A DNA stretch of 64,000 nucleotides, taken from Streptomyces eurythermus (GTDB lineage Bacteria; Actinomycetota; Actinomycetes; Streptomycetales; Streptomycetaceae). Positions 25,730 to 33,754 of the stretch are shown piece by piece (positions within the stretch are counted from its first letter, which is position 1; each line of letters opens with the position of its first letter). Made by a program: the position numbers and the translations under genes. Below the pieces are notes generated by a model. That model was not told where the DNA came from. It ran no database searches and saw only the letters and a list, made by a program, of their open reading frames with translations. Location of the stretch: contig NZ_BMSK01000006.1 of NCBI RefSeq assembly GCF_014649115.1, positions 349,367 through 413,366 on the forward strand. The letters are read 5' to 3'.

Positions 25730-26890
25730 ATGAGAATCGGAGAAAAGCGCCGGTTCCGGCGAGATCCCCTGAAGTACATCGACATCCTCCGTCGCCGCAG
25801 CGAGACGGACGTGTTCCGGCTTCCCCACGGCGGCTATTGCGTCAGGGACGCGGATCTGGCGCAGACGCTGCTGCGCAGCCCGGAATACCACACGGGAAAG
25901 TCGGGATTCTTCAACGAACTGCTGCCCACGCGAGACGCGCAGGTCGAAGTCGGCCACGCGGTACGGAACTTCCTGCGCGCGGGCCTGCCGCGATACCGCG
26001 CCGAGCTGACCTTGGCGGTGACCGCGCTCCCGGCGGTCAGCCGCTGGCCCGCCGCCGGCAACGCGCTGGTGCACCGATGCCTGGCCGATCTGCTGCTGCA
26101 CCCCCAAAGCCCGGTCAGGACAAGCGGGTTGACCGATCGGGCGATGCACGGGGGAGTGGTGTTCCACGCACCGCGGGCCTGGCAGCGAGCGCGGGCGGAG
26201 TTCCCGCGGGCCCGGCTGCTCGCCGCCCTGACCGAGGAGGTGCGACACCGCCGGCAACACCCCGCCGACGACCCCCGTGATGTGCTGGACGCCCTGCTCG
26301 GCGTCTGCCCTCCCGCCGAGGTGACCGACCGGACGCTGGCCGAGCTGCACTGGCTGATGTACCGGGCGATCGTGGTGCCCATCAGCGCCTCGCTGGCATG
26401 GTCGGTGCTGCTGGGCTGCCTGCGCCACACCTCGGACGAGCCGTGGCCCTGGCCCGCCGACCAGGTCGTACGGGAGGCGCTCCGGCACCGCCCGGTACCT
26501 TGGCTGCTCGGCCGCACCGTCCCGCACGCCGTCGAACTGGGTGGCGTCGCCTTCCGGCCCGGCGACCTCCTCTCCGCCTGCCCGTACCTGATGCACCACG
26601 AGGAGGGCCGGTGGACCGCCCCCGAGGAGTTCCGGCCCGAACGCTGGGCGGAGCCCGGCGAACACGGCTCCTACGTACCGTTCGGCGCGGGCCCCTACAT
26701 CTGTGCCGGTGCCGCGGTGGCGCAGGCGCTGCTGACCGAGTCGCTGACCGCGCTCATCCGTGACGCCCGCCTGACCGTCACCGGCGGCGACACCCGCGCG
26801 GTCGTCTCCGAAGGCAATGTTCCGCGACCGTTCGTCCTCCACCGCACCCCACGCCACGGGGGAACCGGACACGACAGGGAAGGGAGGTGA
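25730..26890 (+). CDS. Cytochrome P450, candidate RiPP-tailoring enzyme
   Basis: A 386-residue soluble bacterial P450. The haem-ligand loop is FGAGPYICAGAAVAQ (Cys near residue 324), the ExxR pair is in REALRHRP, and PEEFRPERW precedes the Cys loop. The expected I-helix acid-alcohol pair (A/G-G-x-D/E-T) is missing; the region reads YRAIVVPISASLAW. This departure is also found in some P450s that do radical cross-coupling rather than hydroxylation. Six bases after its stop a 20-codon gene begins, whose Shine-Dalgarno overlaps this gene's last codons. No ferredoxin gene is adjacent. The best explanation is a peptide-crosslinking P450. Confidence 0.88.
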   Translation: MRIGEKRRFRRDPLKYIDILRRRSETDVFRLPHGGYCVRDADLAQTLLRSPEYHTGKSGFFNELLPTRDAQVEVGHAVRNFLRAGLPRYRAELTLAVTALPAVSRWPAAGNALVHRCLADLLLHPQSPVRTSGLTDRAMHGGVVFHAPRAWQRARAEFPRARLLAALTEEVRHRRQHPADDPRDVLDALLGVCPPAEVTDRTLAELHWLMYRAIVVPISASLAWSVLLGCLRHTSDEPWPWPADQVVREALRHRPVPWLLGRTVPHAVELGGVAFRPGDLLSACPYLMHHEEGRWTAPEEFRPERWAEPGEHGSYVPFGAGPYICAGAAVAQALLTESLTALIRDARLTVTGGDTRAVVSEGNVPRPFVLHRTPRHGGTGHDREGR

Positions 26891-26896
26891 GCAGTC

Positions 26897-26959
26897 ATGG
26901 CCGCATCGATGCGACGCATCTTCAGCAACAAGCCCGCCCGCCGCTGGTACTGGTACTGA
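26897..26959 (+). CDS. 20-residue putative RiPP precursor ending WYWY
   Basis: The frame encodes MAASMRRIFSNKPARRWYWY and stops. An unusually good Shine-Dalgarno, GGGAGGTGA (26882-26890), lies 9 nt before the ATG and overlaps the P450 stop, so the two are translationally coupled. A perfect 14-bp hairpin follows 16 nt after the stop. The peptide has a basic, leader-like N-terminus and an aromatic C-terminus, as in P450-modified RiPPs: tryptorubin A, the founding atropopeptide, has the core AWYIWY. Here the Trp-Tyr pairs are adjacent with no residue between. Expected product: a Trp/Tyr-crosslinked short peptide. No dedicated protease is visible. Confidence 0.75.
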   Translation: MAASMRRIFSNKPARRWYWY

Positions 26960-26975
26960 GCACCAGGGCAAGGGA

Positions 26976-27005
26976 GGCCCGGAAGCCGGCCCCGGCTTCC
27001 GGGCC
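26976..27005 (+). terminator. Strong hairpin terminator of the P450-peptide pair
   Basis: A 14-bp arm at 26976-26989 pairs perfectly with 26992-27005 (GGCCCGGAAGCCGG with its complement). It directly follows the 20-codon gene and closes the two-gene unit. Confidence 0.85.
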
Positions 27006-27069
27006 GTCCCGGACCCGTCGGGGAGGCGTCAACCGCACAAGCGCCCGTCCGGCTTCGGGCCCCCTCCAG

Positions 27070-28806
27070 TCATCTCGCGGTGGGTTCGAGCGGGGTGCGC
27101 AGAGCGAGGAGGGCGACGTCGTCGTCGTTGTCTTCGGGACGGACCCGGCGCAGGAGGTGGTCGGTGAAGGCCGCCAAGGGGCGGTGGGCAAGAGCGGCGG
27201 CGTGCTGGCGCAGCCGCCCCAGGCCCTCGTCCAGGGAGTGACCGGCTGATTCGATGAGGCCGTCGGTGTACAGCAGGAGGGTGGATCCGGGGGGTAGCAC
27301 GAGGGTGGCGTCGGGGCGGGATTCGCGGACTCCGGTGCCCAGGAGGATGCCGTGGCCGTCGGTGAGGTAGTGGGTGAGGCCGTTTCGGGTGATGAGCAGG
27401 GGCGGTGGGTGGCCGGCGTTGGTCCAGCACAATTCCCAGTGGCCGTTGCCGGTGGTGTCGAGGCGGGCGAAGATCATGGTGGCCATGGGCACGTTGGTGA
27501 TGTGTGTGACGGCCTCGTCGAGCCGCTCGACGACACGGCTGGGCGGATCTTTCCGGGACCAGGCGTAGGCGCGGAGCATGTTGCGTACCTGGGCCATGCC
27601 GGCGGCGGCTTCCAGGTCGTGGCCTACGACGTCCCCGATGGTCAGGGCGGTGGCATTGTCGGACAGGCGGAAGGCGTCGTACCAGTCGCCGCCGACCTGG
27701 GAGGCGTCGGGTGCGGGCAGGTAGCGGGCGATCATCTGCGGCCCGCCCAGGCTGGGCAGCCGGGGCAGCAGGTGGTTCTGCATGGTCTCGGCGACCTTGC
27801 GCTGACGCTGGTAGAGGCGAGCGTTGTCCACGGCGAGCGCGGCGCGGCGTGCGATGTCCTCGATCAGAGGGAGGTCCGCGGTGGTGAAGTCGCCCGTCTG
27901 GTCGGCGCGGCCCAGCGTGAGGGCCCCCAGAACCTCCCGGGCACTGCGGAGGGGGACGATGGCGGCGGAGCGGATGCCGGTCGCCTCGAACAGGCGCCGC
28001 TGTTCGACCGCGATGCCGGAATCCGGAGTCCGCCGGTAGGTCTCGGGGCCGGCCACGGTGGAGGCCACTCCGCGCAGTGCTCTGGACAAGGGCATGGGCG
28101 ATTGCTCCGGCACCGGGGGCATGGGCCCTTCGAGTTCCTCGTGGCGTTTCAGGGTATGGCCGTCGGCATGGGCCACGGTGTTGCGCCATACCTCGTCACC
28201 CTCTGTGATCAGGTCGATGATCACCCAGTCCGCCAGCCGAGGTACGACAAGCCCCACGAGCCGGCGCAGGGCCTCTTGGACATCCAGGGTGGAGGTCAGC
28301 TGTGTGGTGGTCTCTGCCAGCAGGGCCAGACGCTCGAGCTCTGTCAGCGGCTGCGGCCGCGGGACGGGCCCGGGGTGTTGCCGGTCGTCCGCCGGTTGCC
28401 GGTCGGTGTGGAAGACGACGAGGGTGGCGGCTTCCGAGCCCTGGATGTCGTAGGGGGTGATCAGCCATGAGACCGGCAGCAGGGAGTCGTCGCCTCGCGA
28501 GAACCAGTCCCCTGCCGCCTGCGCCGGATTGCTGGCGTGGAACGCCTGCCGCATGCTGCATCTGCTGGTCGGCATCGGCTGGCCGTGGGCGTCGCGGTGC
28601 AGCAGATCGTGCGCGTCCCGCCCGACCATCTCCTCGGCCGGCCGGGCCAGCAGTCGTTCGGCGCGTGCGTTGACCGCGATGATGCACCCCTTGTCGTCCA
28701 CTACGTACGCCGCCGCGCCGATGGCGGCCAGTGCCCCCGCCAGCGCGGTGTCCCCCGGTCCAGGGGACCGCTGGTCGGCACTCCTGGTGCGCCCTGCCTC
28801 CACCAC
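27070..28806 (-). CDS. PAS-GAF-PP2C (RsbU/SpoIIE-like) serine phosphatase
   Basis: A 578-residue signalling protein. A PAS domain (about 20-130, YVVDDKGCIIAVNARAERLL) is followed by a GAF domain (about 170-320, PRLADWVIIDL, LPLIEDIARRAALAVDNARLY) and a C-terminal PP2C/SpoIIE phosphatase. The phosphatase has metal-binding blocks VGGDWYDAF, IGDVVGHDLEAA and LLYTDGLIES. Such proteins dephosphorylate anti-anti-sigma factors. I start it at a GTG 8 nt after GGAGGAGG, since longer forms are arginine-rich and lack a domain. No partner anti-sigma gene is adjacent. Confidence 0.9.
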   Translation of the reverse strand: MVEAGRTRSADQRSPGPGDTALAGALAAIGAAAYVVDDKGCIIAVNARAERLLARPAEEMVGRDAHDLLHRDAHGQPMPTSRCSMRQAFHASNPAQAAGDWFSRGDDSLLPVSWLITPYDIQGSEAATLVVFHTDRQPADDRQHPGPVPRPQPLTELERLALLAETTTQLTSTLDVQEALRRLVGLVVPRLADWVIIDLITEGDEVWRNTVAHADGHTLKRHEELEGPMPPVPEQSPMPLSRALRGVASTVAGPETYRRTPDSGIAVEQRRLFEATGIRSAAIVPLRSAREVLGALTLGRADQTGDFTTADLPLIEDIARRAALAVDNARLYQRQRKVAETMQNHLLPRLPSLGGPQMIARYLPAPDASQVGGDWYDAFRLSDNATALTIGDVVGHDLEAAAGMAQVRNMLRAYAWSRKDPPSRVVERLDEAVTHITNVPMATMIFARLDTTGNGHWELCWTNAGHPPPLLITRNGLTHYLTDGHGILLGTGVRESRPDATLVLPPGSTLLLYTDGLIESAGHSLDEGLGRLRQHAAALAHRPLAAFTDHLLRRVRPEDNDDDVALLALRTPLEPTAR

Positions 28807-29608
28807 CGTGTGCCTCCTCCGTGATCGCCGGTCGTGCCGTGTGCTCGCCCCCTTCCCGAGTGCCCAGATCCACGGGTAAGCGGGCCTTCCCCTGTGCCCG
28901 CCGTCTCGAGTGGCACATGTGCCGGACTGCCGGGTACTCGGCCGGGGACGGCACAGGAGGGCCTGGTGCCGGCAGGAGGTGACGCACGGCGGAGGCGAAC
29001 AAGGGGTACGGCGAGTGCTCGCCCGTGTCCGCGAGCCCGGCGAGTACACCGACCGGGGCCGGGCCGCCACGCTCACCGAAGCCGTGCCCGGCGTGCCGGC
29101 ACAGTGGGACACGGCCTGTCCTGCATTGGATCCGGGACGCGCTTGTCAGAGCCTTTGATCTTCATGACTCATCGAAGGCCGCGCTCGGCGACAAGACCAT
29201 TCCACGGCGCGGGAAGGCCACCCGGAGCCAAGGACGACCACTGACGGCGTTGGCGCAGCGGCCGGCGGCGGGAACTGTGGTTCTACGGCCGAGGGGGTCG
29301 GGGCGACGGGGGAGCGGGCGGGTCGGTGCCTGATGGGCGGGCGGGCAAGGGCGAACGGTGACCAGCTGTCGGACCGGTCCGCCGTCGGCCGTGGGACGGC
29401 CGCGGCGGTGCCGTCCGCCTCGACCGCGGCCCGGTGGTGGCAGAGGGCCGGTCGATCGCTTCCGCACGTGGTCGTCGGCGGCGTCGGTCAGGTCGTTCCT
29501 CGTCACCTCGAAGGGGACGCGTACGCGGTCGAGGCGTCCCCCGCCACCTTCCGTCTGCCCGGGGCGACGAAGACCACCCGGGCGCTCGCGCCGTTCGCCG
29601 TCCTCCGG
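28807..29608. other. 802-bp gap, no recognisable gene
   Basis: Only low-quality frames occur here. One plus-strand frame around 29010-29158 (VREPGEYTDRGRAATLTEAV) has a more protein-like composition than its surroundings and may be a fragment of a decayed gene. I cannot assign it. The end of the gap abuts the acyl-CoA dehydrogenase stop. Confidence 0.35.
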
Positions 29609-30742
29609 TCACAAGGAACTCGCCACCATCTCCAGCATGACCTCGTTCGTCCCTCCGTAGATCCGCTGCACCCGCAGATCGTCACGCATCCGCACGAGCG
29701 GGAACTCCGGGTCGTGTGCGGCGGTTTCCCCGAGGGCGTCCAGGCAGCGGTCGATGATGTGGCCCGTCGTCTCCGTGCACCAGATCTTCGCCATCGACGC
29801 CGTCGCCGTGTCCAGCTCCCCGTTCAGTGCCTGCTCCACGCAGTCGTCGAGGAAGGACTCGGCCACCCGCGCCTGCGTCGCGCAGCGGGCGATCTCGAAG
29901 CGGACGTGCTGCTGTGCGAAGAGCCCGGCCTCCCGGGCCCGGTCCAGCGTCACGTCCACCGCGCGCCGTGCCGCCGCCACCGCCTCGGCCGCGATGATCA
30001 GCCGTTCGCGCGGCAACTGCCGCATGAGCATGAGGAATCCGGCGCCCTCCCGGCCGAGCAGGTTCTCCGCCGGCACCAGCGCGTCCTGGAAGTACAGCGG
30101 CGCGGTGTCGGAGGTGTGCTGGCCGAGTTTGGCCAGCCGCCGGCCCCGCCGCAGCCCGGGGGTGCGATCGGCCTCCACCACCAGCAGCGACATGCCGCGG
30201 GTCCCGGCGCCCGGGTCGGTGCGGACCGCGGTGACGATCAGATCGGCACTGGAGCCGTTGGTGATGAACATCTTGCTGCCGTCGACCCGGTAGCCGTCGT
30301 CCCCGCGCACCGCCGTCGTGCGGATCCCGCGCAGATCGGACCCGGCGTCGGGCTCGGTGAGGGCCAGTGCGCCGACCAGGTCGCCCGAGCACATCCCGGG
30401 CAGCCAGCGGAGCTTCTGCTCCGGAGTGCCGTACTGCTCGATGTACTGGGCCACCACCCCGCTGTGCATGGAGTTCCCGAAACCGTGCTCGCCCACCCGC
30501 ACCTGCTCCTGGAAGATCACCAGATCGTGGGCGAGGGTCCCGCCACCGCCCCCGTACCGCTCGGCCACGGAGGCGCCGAGCAGGCCCAGTGAGCCCGCCT
30601 TGCGCCAGAAGTCCTTCTCCACACCGCCCCGGCGCTCCCATTCGGCCCGCCGGGGCACGGCCTCGTCGGTGAAGAAGGAACGGGCGAGTTCACGGACCGC
30701 AAGTACGTCATCGGTCATCCAGCGGCGAACGTTCTGAGCCAC
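29609..30742 (-). CDS. Acyl-CoA/acyl-ACP dehydrogenase
   Basis: A 377-residue flavin dehydrogenase. It has the family blocks ALTEPDAGSDLRGI, DGSKMFITNGSSADLIVTAV and a C-terminal QRIYGGTNEVMLEMVASSL with a Glu in the usual catalytic-base region. It oxidises acyl thioesters at C2-C3. The gene is divergent from the free ACP gene at 30988, across a 245-bp region, so it is probably regulated with the cluster. The GTG at 30742 follows GGAGGAG and gives the normal family length. Confidence 0.88.
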   Translation of the reverse strand: MAQNVRRWMTDDVLAVRELARSFFTDEAVPRRAEWERRGGVEKDFWRKAGSLGLLGASVAERYGGGGGTLAHDLVIFQEQVRVGEHGFGNSMHSGVVAQYIEQYGTPEQKLRWLPGMCSGDLVGALALTEPDAGSDLRGIRTTAVRGDDGYRVDGSKMFITNGSSADLIVTAVRTDPGAGTRGMSLLVVEADRTPGLRRGRRLAKLGQHTSDTAPLYFQDALVPAENLLGREGAGFLMLMRQLPRERLIIAAEAVAAARRAVDVTLDRAREAGLFAQQHVRFEIARCATQARVAESFLDDCVEQALNGELDTATASMAKIWCTETTGHIIDRCLDALGETAAHDPEFPLVRMRDDLRVQRIYGGTNEVMLEMVASSL

Positions 30743-30987
30743 GTTGTGTGCCACTCCTCCAAGGTCCGCCGGTCTCGGGGCCGTCGGCCACGGCGTTGCA
30801 GGCCGAGCGGCCGCACGCCTCCGGCCACGGACATCGACCACACCATCAAACACCGCCATTCCCAAGCGAGTTGGCGACCAGTCACGCCTGGCCGAAAGAA
30901 CCCGGTGGTCGGCAGGGGACGTTGTGGCGCCCGATCACGGTTGTTACAGTGCCGCCGTCTCTGGTCGAGATACGGGGGTGATCGGTT

Positions 30988-31296
30988 ATGCCGTCTTCCG
31001 CAGCCGTGATCGAGCGGGATCTGTTGCAGTTTCTCGAAACTGTCGCACGAGAGAGTGTCCGCGGCCCGGACGACGATCTTTTCGCCGGGGGTTATCTCAA
31101 CTCGCTGGGCGCTCTGGAACTCGTCGCCTTCCTCGAAGGTCAGTATGGGATAGCGGTCGAGGTGGAAGACCTCGATCTGGACAACTTCCGGTCGGTGACC
31201 AGGATTGTCGACTTCGTCCTGGCGAAACGTTCTTCCCGTGAACAGGGTGGCACACCGGGGGCCGCCGCCGCGGCCCCGGGCGGGGGCGGGCGGTGA
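30988..31296 (+). CDS. Free acyl carrier protein (FkbJ-like)
   Basis: A 102-residue carrier protein. The phosphopantetheine Ser is Ser39 in GGYLNSLGALELV, where Asn replaces the usual Asp before Ser, a variant common in FkbJ/glyceryl-ACP-type carriers. The ~20 C-terminal residues are Gly/Ala-rich. It is coupled to the next dehydrogenase gene by a 4-nt overlap, and FkbH, dehydrogenase and 3-hydroxyacyl dehydrogenase homologues are in the same cluster. It most likely carries the glyceryl-to-hydroxymalonyl intermediate. Confidence 0.88.
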   Translation: MPSSAAVIERDLLQFLETVARESVRGPDDDLFAGGYLNSLGALELVAFLEGQYGIAVEVEDLDLDNFRSVTRIVDFVLAKRSSREQGGTPGAAAAAPGGGGR

Positions 31297-32456
31297 CCGA
31301 GCGCCTGCCCCGCACCGAACCGAACGACTTCACCGAAGGGATCCGGCAGGCCGCGGCGGAGTGGGACACGGCCGGAGGACCGCCCCGGGACATGGCGGAG
31401 CGGATGGCCAAGGCCGGTCTCCTCGGCGCCGACCTGCCCGCCGGCTACGGCGGCTCCGCCCGCTCCGCACTCCAGCTCGGCGAACTGACCGCCGCGCTCG
31501 GCGCCGTGTGCACCTCGCTGCGCAGCCTGCTCACCGTGCAGACCATGGTGGCCGCCGCCGTGCTGCGCTGGGGCACCGAGGAACAGCGGCACACCTGGCT
31601 GCCCGCCCTGGCCTCGGGCGAGCGGATCGCGGGCCTCGCCGTCACCGAGGCGGACGCGGGAAGCGACCTGAACGCCGTCCGGACCACCATCGAGCGCGAC
31701 GGCGACCGGCTGCGGATCAGCGGACACAAGCTCTGGGTGACCTACGGCGAGTGGGCCGACGTCCTGCTGGTCCTGGGCCGCGACGGCGACCGCCCGACCG
31801 CCGTCCTGGTTGAGACCGACCGCCCCGGAGTGGAACGGGAACCGGTCTCCGGCCAGCTCGGGCTGCGCGGCGCCCGGATCGCGCACATCCGGCTCCGGGA
31901 CGTGGAGGTGCCGGCCGGAAACCTGGTCGCGCCACCGGGGTTCGGCCTCTCCCACGTGATCGGCACGGCACTGGACCACGGCAGGTTCACGGTCGCCTGG
32001 GGATGCGTCGGCATGGCGGGCGCGTGCCTCGACGAGGCCGCCGGCCATGTGCTGACCCGCCGTCAGAACGGTGTCGCGCTCGCTGAACACGAGCTGGTCC
32101 GGGCGAAGATCGCCGAGATGCACCTGGCCGCGGAATCGGCCCGGGCGCTGGCCGAGCGGGCGGCCCGGCTGCGCGACCACCGCGCCCCGGACGCGGCCTC
32201 GGCGACGTTCGCCGCGAAATACGCCGCCGCCCGCGCGGCGGCCTTGGTCAGCCAGGACGCGGTGCAGCTCCAGGGCGCCGCCGGATGCGCACCCGACAGC
32301 CTGGCCCAGCGGTTCTTCCGGGACGCCAAGGTCATGCAGATCATCGAGGGCGCCGACGAGGTGGCCCTGCTGCGGGTCGCCGAGCACGTCCTGGGCGGAC
32401 GCCGGGCCCGGACCGCCCCCGGGCGGAACCCGGCCGGGAACGAGGCGGCACGATGA
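31293..32456 (+). CDS. Acyl-ACP dehydrogenase (FkbI-like)
   Basis: A 387-residue flavoprotein of the acyl-CoA dehydrogenase family: VTEADAGSDLNAVRTTI, ISGHKLWVTYGEWADVLLVL and DAVQLQGAAGCAPDSLAQRF near the C-terminus. FkbI/ZmaE-type members oxidise 2-hydroxy-3-oxopropionyl-ACP to hydroxymalonyl-ACP. It is translationally coupled to the free ACP before it and the KAS III gene after it. The C-terminal Glu base position reads EGADEVALLR, which is consistent with this subgroup. The context supports the extender-unit role; the alternative is a general acyl-CoA dehydrogenase. Confidence 0.85.
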   Translation: MTERLPRTEPNDFTEGIRQAAAEWDTAGGPPRDMAERMAKAGLLGADLPAGYGGSARSALQLGELTAALGAVCTSLRSLLTVQTMVAAAVLRWGTEEQRHTWLPALASGERIAGLAVTEADAGSDLNAVRTTIERDGDRLRISGHKLWVTYGEWADVLLVLGRDGDRPTAVLVETDRPGVEREPVSGQLGLRGARIAHIRLRDVEVPAGNLVAPPGFGLSHVIGTALDHGRFTVAWGCVGMAGACLDEAAGHVLTRRQNGVALAEHELVRAKIAEMHLAAESARALAERAARLRDHRAPDAASATFAAKYAAARAAALVSQDAVQLQGAAGCAPDSLAQRFFRDAKVMQIIEGADEVALLRVAEHVLGGRRARTAPGRNPAGNEAAR

Positions 32457-33670
32457 GCGCGTACGCCGGCACGCGGGCCGGGATACGCATCGGGCCCGTC
32501 CACTTCTGGCACCCCGAACACACCCTGGCCGTCACCGACCTGCCCGAGCGGGCCACCCTGCCCGAGGCACGCGACCGGCAGTTGCTCGCGCTCGGCATCG
32601 ACCGGGTGCGCGTCGCCGGCGGACTGACCGAGACCGACCTCGCCGAGCGCGCCGCGCTGGGCGCGCTCGCCGACTCCGGCACCGACCCCGCCGACCTGGA
32701 CGGGCTGCTGCTCGTGCAGGGCCGGGCCCCGGAATACCTCATGGCCTCCGAGGCCACCCGGCTCCAGCACCGGATCGGCGCCACCCGCGCGCTGACCCTC
32801 GGCGTCGGCGACCTGGGGTGTGTGTCCAGCAGCGCCGCCATCGAGATCGGCGCCGCGCTGCTGCGCGGCCGGGGCGGACCCGGGCGCATCCTCGTCGCGA
32901 TGGGCGTGCGGGCCGCGGCCACCGCCCGGTACCGCCCGCCGATGACGGTCCTGGGCGACTGCGGCGCCGCTTTCCTGCTCACCACGGGCGACGACGACAG
33001 CGGCGGCGCGCTGTCCATCGCGGGCGGCGCCACCGGCGGCGGTGCGCCGTACCCCTCGGACGGTGACACCGTCGGAGCCGCCCCGTACACCAACGGGAGT
33101 GGCCCGTCCGTCGTGGGCGGTACCCCGTACACCAGGGGGAGTGGTGGCCCGTACACCCCCGGCGACGACACCGCCGGCCGAGCCCCGCGCCCCGCGGCCG
33201 GCCGGACCGCCCGTTACCGGCTGCTCGGCCAGGAGCTGCGCAGCGACGGCCGCTACGCCGATCTGTTCCGCATCCGCTACCGCGAGCTGCCGCCCGAGCG
33301 GTGGGCCGAGGAGTGCGCGGACGAGAACGCGTACTCCTTCCAGCTCGCCATCGAAAGCCGCAACCGGCTGCGAGACCTCAACGCCGAACTGCTGCGGCGG
33401 TGCGCGACCACACAGGACGAACTGGCCGCCGTGGTCATGCAGAACCTGTCCATGGGCGCGTTCGCCTTCTGGCAGGACGCCCTGGGACTGAAGATCGCCG
33501 ACGTCTGCCGCGACAACCTGGCCGGCCACGGCCATCTCGGCCCGGCGGACGTGCTGATGAACCTGGAGAGCCTGGCTCCGTCCGTGCCCGCCGGCGGCAA
33601 GGTGCTGGTGATGAACAGCAGCCCCGTCGCCGCCTGGTGCACCGCGCTCGTGGAGCGGCTGCCCGACTGA
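32453..33670 (+). CDS. KAS III-like enzyme with a repeat insertion
   Basis: A 405-residue thiolase-fold protein related to 3-oxoacyl-ACP synthase III. The nucleophilic Cys is in VGDLGCVSSSAAIEIG (near residue 124). In the C-terminal half the region corresponding to the catalytic His/Asn of classical FabH reads VVMQNLSMGAFAFW, so the His of HQAN is absent. Residues about 195-246 are a low-complexity insertion (PYTNGSG, PYTRGSGGPYTPG) absent from the family core. It may be an acyltransferase or ester-forming relative (CerJ- or tetronate-type) rather than a chain initiator. Overlaps the preceding gene by 4 nt. Confidence 0.78.
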   Translation: MSAYAGTRAGIRIGPVHFWHPEHTLAVTDLPERATLPEARDRQLLALGIDRVRVAGGLTETDLAERAALGALADSGTDPADLDGLLLVQGRAPEYLMASEATRLQHRIGATRALTLGVGDLGCVSSSAAIEIGAALLRGRGGPGRILVAMGVRAAATARYRPPMTVLGDCGAAFLLTTGDDDSGGALSIAGGATGGGAPYPSDGDTVGAAPYTNGSGPSVVGGTPYTRGSGGPYTPGDDTAGRAPRPAAGRTARYRLLGQELRSDGRYADLFRIRYRELPPERWAEECADENAYSFQLAIESRNRLRDLNAELLRRCATTQDELAAVVMQNLSMGAFAFWQDALGLKIADVCRDNLAGHGHLGPADVLMNLESLAPSVPAGGKVLVMNSSPVAAWCTALVERLPD

Positions 33671-33754
33671 GCACGGGGACCCGCCGGTACGACGGCCCGC
33701 GCCCCGGGCCGTCCGCCCGGGGCCGCCCCGCGCCACCGAACCGGAAGGACGCAG

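Noticed and set aside
25327..25733. Short frames between kdgD and the P450
   Set aside because: No ribosome binding site with sensible spacing, no family resemblance, and composition like surrounding non-coding DNA.
26817..27249. Longer frames overlapping the 20-codon precursor gene
   Set aside because: They run through the terminator hairpin and have no good start, whereas the 20-codon frame has a perfect Shine-Dalgarno and ends right before the hairpin.
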